Origin: JBCDBW01 sp039182965 | Lineage (GTDB): Bacteria > Verrucomicrobiota > Verrucomicrobiia > Verrucomicrobiales > DEV007 | Direction: 5' to 3' | Assembly: GCA_039182965.1 (NCBI GenBank) | Contig: JBCDBW010000004.1 | Coordinates: forward strand, 1 to 64,000 | Length of the DNA: 64,000 nucleotides | Part shown: positions 59,580 to 64,000 of the stretch, piece after piece | Layout of the letters: each line of letters begins with the position of its first letter | Numbering within the stretch: the first letter of the stretch is position 1 | Program-made: the position numbers and the translations under genes | Notes under the pieces: model-generated | Told to the model about the DNA's origin: nothing | Database searches by the model: none | Seen by the model: the letters and a program-made list of their open reading frames with translations, nothing else

Positions 59580-60659
59580 ATGACAAAAAAGAGCAGAATA
59601 TTCGGGATGGGATCGGCCGCGGGGATTTTTTGTGGATTGATGATCGCGACCGTGGACGCGGCTGAGCCCTTGAGGGCGACGATTGAGTTAGAGAACAATC
59701 GGTCGAACGTGGTTTTCCTAGTGAAGGCAAACGAAAAAGGGATCCTTTGGCAATACACGCCTGACAATCCGGCGTCGACCACGACGGAGTTGGCGGACAT
59801 TGTGAATATTGAGTTTGATGATCCCGAGGGTTGGGTGGAAGCGGTGAGCTTGTATCGTGTTGGCAAGTATGCGGATGCGGCGGTCGCCTTGGGCAAGATT
59901 GCAGACGATTACGTGGACATTGCGACTTTGGAGGGCAGTCCGGCGGCGACGGCGCGTTATTTGCAGATTGAGTCTTATCGTAAGGGGGGGATGTATGGGG
60001 AATTGGCAGCAGTCTTGACGGAAGACACGCAGGCGGCTTTGACGAATGCGCTCGATGAGTCGCTTCACCTTCAGATTGAGTTGGATGCTGGCTGGGCGGC
60101 AGTCGGGAAGGCAAATTGGGAGGCGGTGAACGCGCTCTTGGCCGAGAACAGTGAAGATGGGCACATCAAAGACATGGCACCGCGGTATCTCACGCAGTTG
60201 ACGTTTATGCGTGGAATGTCTCGCTCGGCGGCGGGTGAGACGCAGCCGGCGATCGATGATTTTTACCGGACTGCGACGTTTGGATATGGCAATGACGTGG
60301 AAGTCTCGGGGCAGGCGATTCGTCGGGTGATGGATTTATTGCTGGCGCAGCCTGAAGCGCTTGAGACGAATCGGACGCGATTGAGGCAGTTGCATGCAGT
60401 TACGTATCTTTACAAGTGGATGTTTGGTTCGGGAAGCGTGCCGGAGCGATTTGAGCAATATGCGGAGATTCTCCCGGCGACAGAGGGTGAACAAGAGGCT
60501 GCCAGCGATGACTCGGGAGATGATTCTCCGGGCGGTGCGATGGACGATGGGACCACGCCGCCGGCCGGCGACGATGCGGATAGCACCACCGGAACGGGCG
60601 AAGAGACGCCTGATAGTGAAGGTGGAGAATCCGAAGGCGATGCTCCGGCGCAGGGCTGA
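59580..60659 (+). CDS. Exported protein of unknown function, last gene of the TolQ operon
   Basis: 359 residues with a signal (FGMGSAAGIFCGLMIATVDAA). An N-terminal beta piece (FLVKANEKGILWQYTPDN) resembles a small sensor or SH3-like domain; the middle has helical repeat pairs like TPR (LYRVGKYADAAVALGKIADD); the C-terminal 65 residues are an acidic, Gly/Ser/Thr-rich tail ending DAPAQG. It starts 14 bases after the large TPR gene, so it is certainly co-transcribed. No family is recognised; a role as the TPR protein's partner is inferred. Confidence 0.72.
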   Translation: MTKKSRIFGMGSAAGIFCGLMIATVDAAEPLRATIELENNRSNVVFLVKANEKGILWQYTPDNPASTTTELADIVNIEFDDPEGWVEAVSLYRVGKYADAAVALGKIADDYVDIATLEGSPAATARYLQIESYRKGGMYGELAAVLTEDTQAALTNALDESLHLQIELDAGWAAVGKANWEAVNALLAENSEDGHIKDMAPRYLTQLTFMRGMSRSAAGETQPAIDDFYRTATFGYGNDVEVSGQAIRRVMDLLLAQPEALETNRTRLRQLHAVTYLYKWMFGSGSVPERFEQYAEILPATEGEQEAASDDSGDDSPGGAMDDGTTPPAGDDADSTTGTGEETPDSEGGESEGDAPAQG

Positions 60660-60680
60660 CACCGTCAAGCAAGGGGGGCG

Positions 60681-60753
60681 TAGGTGGACTGGGGCTCGAA
60701 CCCAGGACCAATGGCTTAAAAGGCCACTGCTCTACCAACTGAGCTATCCACCC
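60681..60753 (-). tRNA. tRNA-Lys (UUU)
   Basis: Minus-strand cloverleaf of 73 bases: acceptor GGGTGGA with TCCACCT, D arm GCTCAGTTGGTAGAGC, anticodon arm GTGGC-CTTTTAA-GCCAT and T arm CTGGGTTCGAGCCCCAG. The anticodon TTT reads AAA and AAG. CCA is not encoded. Confidence 0.95.
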
Positions 60754-60811
60754 ATGTCAGGTCGAGAATGCTGGGACAGTAGGCGAAACGGAAAGGGTTG
60801 CAAGTAATTCG

Positions 60812-61606
60812 TCACTGTTGGAGGCGGAGGCGGTCGTGTAGATTTGTCAGGTGATTGAATTTACGATCGAGCGGGTAAGAATGGATGCCTGCCGCGGCGG
60901 CGCCTTTCCAGTCGTATTCCGGATGGTCGCCAATGTGCAGACATTGATCCGGGCGGGAGTCAAGGATTTGGCACGCTTTTCCGAAGATGGTCGGATGGGG
61001 TTTACTGAACCCGACTTCGGAAGAAACGATTATATGGTCGAAGTAAGGGGTCAGCTGGTGGCCTTCTAGGACCTGGTAGAGGCGACGATCCCAATTTGAG
61101 ATAAGCCCCAGCGAGAGGTGCGCATACTGGGAGAACTGAGCAAGGACCTTGGGAACTTCGGGATAGGTTTTCCACGCCTCGGGTAGGGCGTAGAAATCGT
61201 ACAGGCGTTCGAACCAGGCGTTGCGGGTTGCGGTAGAGACCGGTTTGGAGATATTGATTTGTTGAAGGGTGGCGAACACGAGCTCGCGCCACCACGGTTT
61301 GCCATCTTCGGGAAAAGGGGTGCCGGGGTTTTGGGCAGGCATCTGCTTCCAAGCGCTGTAGAATGCCGCTTCAAGCGCTTGCGGATCGAGCTTGAGGTCG
61401 AACTCGGCGGCGATTTGGGCGTACTGGGCTCCGACGGGTTGGCGGAGGTGGAGGAGTGTGCCTGCGGCATCGAAGAACACGACGCGGAGGTCCTTTGGGA
61501 CCTGAAAGGGGGGTTCAGATTTGTCCTTGCGGGTTTGGGACGAGGATTCTATGTTGGATGGCTTCACACCAGAGCCTTCAGGGGAACGAGTTCCTTTTGA
61601 AGTCAT
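60812..61606 (-). CDS. HAD-superfamily hydrolase (HDHD3-like) with altered first motif
   Basis: 264 residues. Motif I is VVFFDAAGTLLHLRQPVG: the nucleophile Asp is present but the second Asp (normally DxD) is Ala. Motif II is LGLISNWDRRLYQVLE, motif III has a Lys in SSEVGFSKPHPTIFGKACQI, and motif IV is CLHIGDHPEYDWKGAAAAGI. The HDHD3/YjjG-like group often has such changes. The N-terminal 40 residues are a low-complexity Ser/Lys extension. Substrate unknown, and reduced phosphatase activity is possible. It lies divergent from nusA and next to tRNA-Lys. Confidence 0.85.
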   Translation of the reverse strand: MTSKGTRSPEGSGVKPSNIESSSQTRKDKSEPPFQVPKDLRVVFFDAAGTLLHLRQPVGAQYAQIAAEFDLKLDPQALEAAFYSAWKQMPAQNPGTPFPEDGKPWWRELVFATLQQINISKPVSTATRNAWFERLYDFYALPEAWKTYPEVPKVLAQFSQYAHLSLGLISNWDRRLYQVLEGHQLTPYFDHIIVSSEVGFSKPHPTIFGKACQILDSRPDQCLHIGDHPEYDWKGAAAAGIHSYPLDRKFNHLTNLHDRLRLQQ

Positions 61607-61658
61607 GAGTGGGCTTATGTCCCACTTTTTTTATTTATAGTGGATGTAGATTTCGAAA

Positions 61659-63194
61659 ATGACAAACGAGCTGCTAGCGGTTCTTGAATATTTTGAGAAG
61701 GAGAAGGGGATCGACCGGGCGACCATGGTTGAGGCCTTGGAGAGCGCCCTATTGTCTGCTTCGAGGCGGAGTGTCGGTCCGGCGCGGGAGTTACGGATTG
61801 AAGTAAATCCGGACAAGGGAACGATCAAAGCGATTGCCAAATTGGTCGTCGTGGAGGAAGTGGATGCGCCTTTTGATGAGATTGCATTGCAGACGGCGCG
61901 TCGGATCAAGCCGGGAGCGGAACTGGGAGAGGAAGTGGACGTGGAAGTCACTCCGAATGATTTTGGACGAATCGCAGCGCAGACCGCGAAGCAAGCAATG
62001 ATGCAGCGTCTCCGTCAGGCGGAGAAAGCGATGATATACGAGGAGTTCAAGGATCGAGCGGGCGACATCGTTGCGGGAACCGTGCGGCGTTTTGAGCGGT
62101 CGGATGTGATCATTGATTTGGGCAAGTTTGAGGGTGTGATGCCAGCGCGGGAACGGGTAACGACAGAGGAGTATAACATCGGTGATCGTTTGAGGGCTTA
62201 CGTGGTGGCGGTGGAGAACGGATCGCGTGGGCCTGAGATCATCCTTTCGCGGAGTCACCCGAATTTTGTTCGTCGCTTGTTTGAATTTGAGGTCAGTGAG
62301 ATTGCGGATCATACAGTTGAGATGCGCGGCATTGCCCGGGAGGCGGGATATCGAACGAAAGTGGCGGTCTGGAGTTCGGACGAGAAAGTTGATCCGGTGG
62401 GTGCGTGCGTGGGATTGCGTGGGGCGCGCGTCAAGAACATCGTTCGGGAGTTGAACAACGAGAAGGTTGATATTATTCGGTGGAGTGATGAGCCCAAAGA
62501 GTTTGTGACGGAGGCTTTGAAGCCTGCGATCATCAGGAGCATCACCTTGGAGGAGGACATCAAGAAAGTTCGGGTGACGGTGGATGAAAGCGAATTGTCG
62601 AAGGCCATTGGGCGGAGAGGGCAGAATGCGAGATTGACGTCCCGTCTATTGGGTTGGGATGTTCAGGTTGAGAAAGACGAATCGGCGCACGAGGCCTTTG
62701 AGGCGCGGGTGGAGGATGCAGCGGCCATCATCGGAGAGAAGTTGTCCTTGGAGCACGATGTAGCGTTGAAATTGGTGCAGGGTGGCTTGGTGAGTGTGGA
62801 AACGATTGCCGCGGTCGATCCCGATGATATTGCGGAAATTCTCGAGGTTGACGAGGAGGAAGGGCGGAAAATATTATCGGCGGCCGTCGAAGCGATTGGG
62901 GGGGGGACGGCGGATTCCTTGGTTGGGAATTCGGAGACGAACAAGAGCGAAGACTCTGGGGCGGCTAGTGAAGCTGCGACAGGGGATGGTGGGGTTGCTG
63001 AGGTGGTTGGGGGCGACGGTGGGGGGACGGAAGCCAGCGATGTTGGAAGCGAGTCTGAACAAGTGGTGTCTGACGGCGAGGCGACGAGCGACGGGGACAG
63101 CACAGAAGACGAGGTGGCGAGTGATGAGAATTCCAAAGAGAGTGTTGCCTTGGAGGGCGGCAGTGAAACGCAGGTAAAACCCGAAACCGCATAG
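61659..63194 (+). CDS. nusA: Transcription termination/antitermination protein NusA
   Basis: 511 residues. The N-terminal RNAP-binding domain (about 1-125) is followed by S1 (about 130-200, GTVRRFERSDVIIDLGKFEG), KH1 (VDPVGACVGLRGARVKNIVR) and KH2 (LSKAIGRRGQNARLTSRLLG). Residues 345-415 form a helix-hairpin piece including AAVDPDDIAEILEVDEEEG. The last 95 residues are a disordered acidic Gly/Ser/Glu tail not found in E. coli. It pairs with infB in the order nusA-infB, without rimP upstream in this window. Confidence 0.96.
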   Translation: MTNELLAVLEYFEKEKGIDRATMVEALESALLSASRRSVGPARELRIEVNPDKGTIKAIAKLVVVEEVDAPFDEIALQTARRIKPGAELGEEVDVEVTPNDFGRIAAQTAKQAMMQRLRQAEKAMIYEEFKDRAGDIVAGTVRRFERSDVIIDLGKFEGVMPARERVTTEEYNIGDRLRAYVVAVENGSRGPEIILSRSHPNFVRRLFEFEVSEIADHTVEMRGIAREAGYRTKVAVWSSDEKVDPVGACVGLRGARVKNIVRELNNEKVDIIRWSDEPKEFVTEALKPAIIRSITLEEDIKKVRVTVDESELSKAIGRRGQNARLTSRLLGWDVQVEKDESAHEAFEARVEDAAAIIGEKLSLEHDVALKLVQGGLVSVETIAAVDPDDIAEILEVDEEEGRKILSAAVEAIGGGTADSLVGNSETNKSEDSGAASEAATGDGGVAEVVGGDGGGTEASDVGSESEQVVSDGEATSDGDSTEDEVASDENSKESVALEGGSETQVKPETA

Positions 63195-63245
63195 CCGTCA
63201 TGAGCTGTGCCCTGAACAGATCCGAATTTTTTTCTAGAGACTTAC

Positions 63246-64000
63246 ATGGCTTCCGAATCTGCATCCGAAAAATCGAAAGCGGCCGTCGCCGCGGCCAAGA
63301 AAAAGGCCGAGGACGACAAGACTGTCATTGAAGAGGAAGCGAAGAGCAAGCAGCGGGAGACCAAGACGAAGAAGAAGGAAGTTCTTTCTCTCATAGATGA
63401 TGAGCACGCGGAGGAAGAAGAGGTTGAGGTAGAAGAGAAGGTCGAGAGTGTTGCCTCCGAAGAAGAGGCGAAACCGGAGAGTGCCGAGGAAGGTGACGAG
63501 GCGGACAATGAAGCAGAGGAGGAAGAGGTTGATCCTGCGAAAGTGATCAATATCAAGCCGCCTATAATCGTGAAGGATTTGGCGGAGGCGATGGGTCTCA
63601 AGCCTTTTAAGATCATCCAAGATCTCTTGCAGTTAGAGGTTTTTGTCAGCCAAGACAAATCGATTGAGCCGGACATCGCCGCTCAACTGTGCGAGAAGCA
63701 CGGGTTTGTATTTGAGCGTGAGAAGCGGGAGAAAGGCGGGGGAGTTCACAAGGTCGAAGAAGTCATCGAGGAGCCGGAAGCGCCGGCGGAAGAGGAGGTG
63801 GAAGGTGGCGACGAGTTGCAACCGCGGCCACCGATTATTACCTTCATGGGGCATGTCGACCATGGGAAGACCTCGTTAATGGATGCTCTTAGGAAGAGTC
63901 GGGTAACGGCCGGGGAAGCGGGGGGGATTACGCAGCATATAGGCGCCTATTCAATCGATAGCGATGGAAAGAGAATCACGCTGATCGATACGCCTGGTCA
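63246..64000 (+). CDS. infB: Translation initiation factor IF-2, N-terminal part (cut by right edge)
   Basis: The frame is open from ATG 63246 to the edge (251 codons). It starts MASESASEKSKAAVAAAKKK and has a long acidic, Lys/Glu-rich stretch (residues 20-98). An IF2-N domain is seen at IKPPIIVKDLAEAMGLKPFK, and the GTPase begins with ITFMGHVDHGKTSLMDALRK (G1) and a G3 region ending LIDTPGQ at the border. It follows nusA by 51 bases. The initiator-binding domains lie outside the window. Confidence 0.96.
   Translation, partial: MASESASEKSKAAVAAAKKKAEDDKTVIEEEAKSKQRETKTKKKEVLSLIDDEHAEEEEVEVEEKVESVASEEEAKPESAEEGDEADNEAEEEEVDPAKVINIKPPIIVKDLAEAMGLKPFKIIQDLLQLEVFVSQDKSIEPDIAAQLCEKHGFVFEREKREKGGGVHKVEEVIEEPEAPAEEEVEGGDELQPRPPIITFMGHVDHGKTSLMDALRKSRVTAGEAGGITQHIGAYSIDSDGKRITLIDTPG

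Overview
The window looks like a piece of chromosome from a bacterium of the phylum Verrucomicrobiota, or a close relative in the PVC group. This is inferred from gene content. There is an exported oxidoreductase, DUF1080/ThuA and sugar-epimerase cluster, a TMTC-like TPR membrane protein, a long-form IspH, an H1-like lysine-rich protein beside rpmH-rnpA-yidC-jag, zwf with opcA, and an N-terminally extended acidic IF2. A Gram-negative envelope is indicated by a LpxL-like acyltransferase, TolQ/ExbD-type channels and a lipoprotein. A 16S gene or marker-gene tree would be needed to go further.

Left end (1 to about 3900): accessory DNA. It opens with the 5' part of an IS4-type transposase. Next is an integron-cassette-like block: a macrodomain gene translationally coupled to a small unknown gene, closed by a well-formed attC-like hairpin and followed by another cassette-type ORF. 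After this come the 3' remnant of an IS1182-type transposase, an intact Phd/ParE-type toxin-antitoxin pair with a perfect operator palindrome, and a decayed vapBC pair. No integrase is visible.

Core part 1 (3900 to about 23500): a cupin and a PhzF-like protein, a flavin-type oxidoreductase, a TVP38 membrane protein, a pseudopilin, a lipid A-type acyltransferase, an M42 peptidase and a sigma-54 response regulator with a promoter-terminator unit upstream. These are followed by ispH, an H1-like protein, the rpmH-rnpA-yidC-jag set, rpoZ and smpB, and then a minus-strand pentose-phosphate/one-carbon cluster (a triple fusion of tyrosine phosphatase, RpiB and GlyA, then zwf and opcA).

Core part 2 (23500 to about 51500): a four-gene minus-strand sugar/exported-protein cluster, hpt and a MoaD-like gene, a tight GDH-MFS-SMP30 run, then xylA, a site-2 protease, an M20 peptidase and a membrane-anchored von Willebrand protein ending at tRNA-Gly. 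Beyond the tRNA lies a long minus-strand run: coiled-coil lipoprotein, disulfide reductase with TVP38 protein, SLC13 permease with RCK domains, HyuA-HyuB fusion, TPR protein, nadD and a sulfite-reductase-type flavoreductase.

Core part 3 (51600 to 64000): an orphan ABC ATPase between two anchored proteins, a TolQ-ExbD-ExbD-TPR-exported protein operon that resembles an energised envelope machine, tRNA-Lys, a HAD protein, and nusA-infB, with infB cut by the window edge.

By eye, the + strand is G-rich over C almost everywhere to the right of about 4 kb, whatever the gene orientation. This suggests that the window lies within one replichore with + as the leading strand. The left accessory block and the gene at 39475-40509 do not share this bias.
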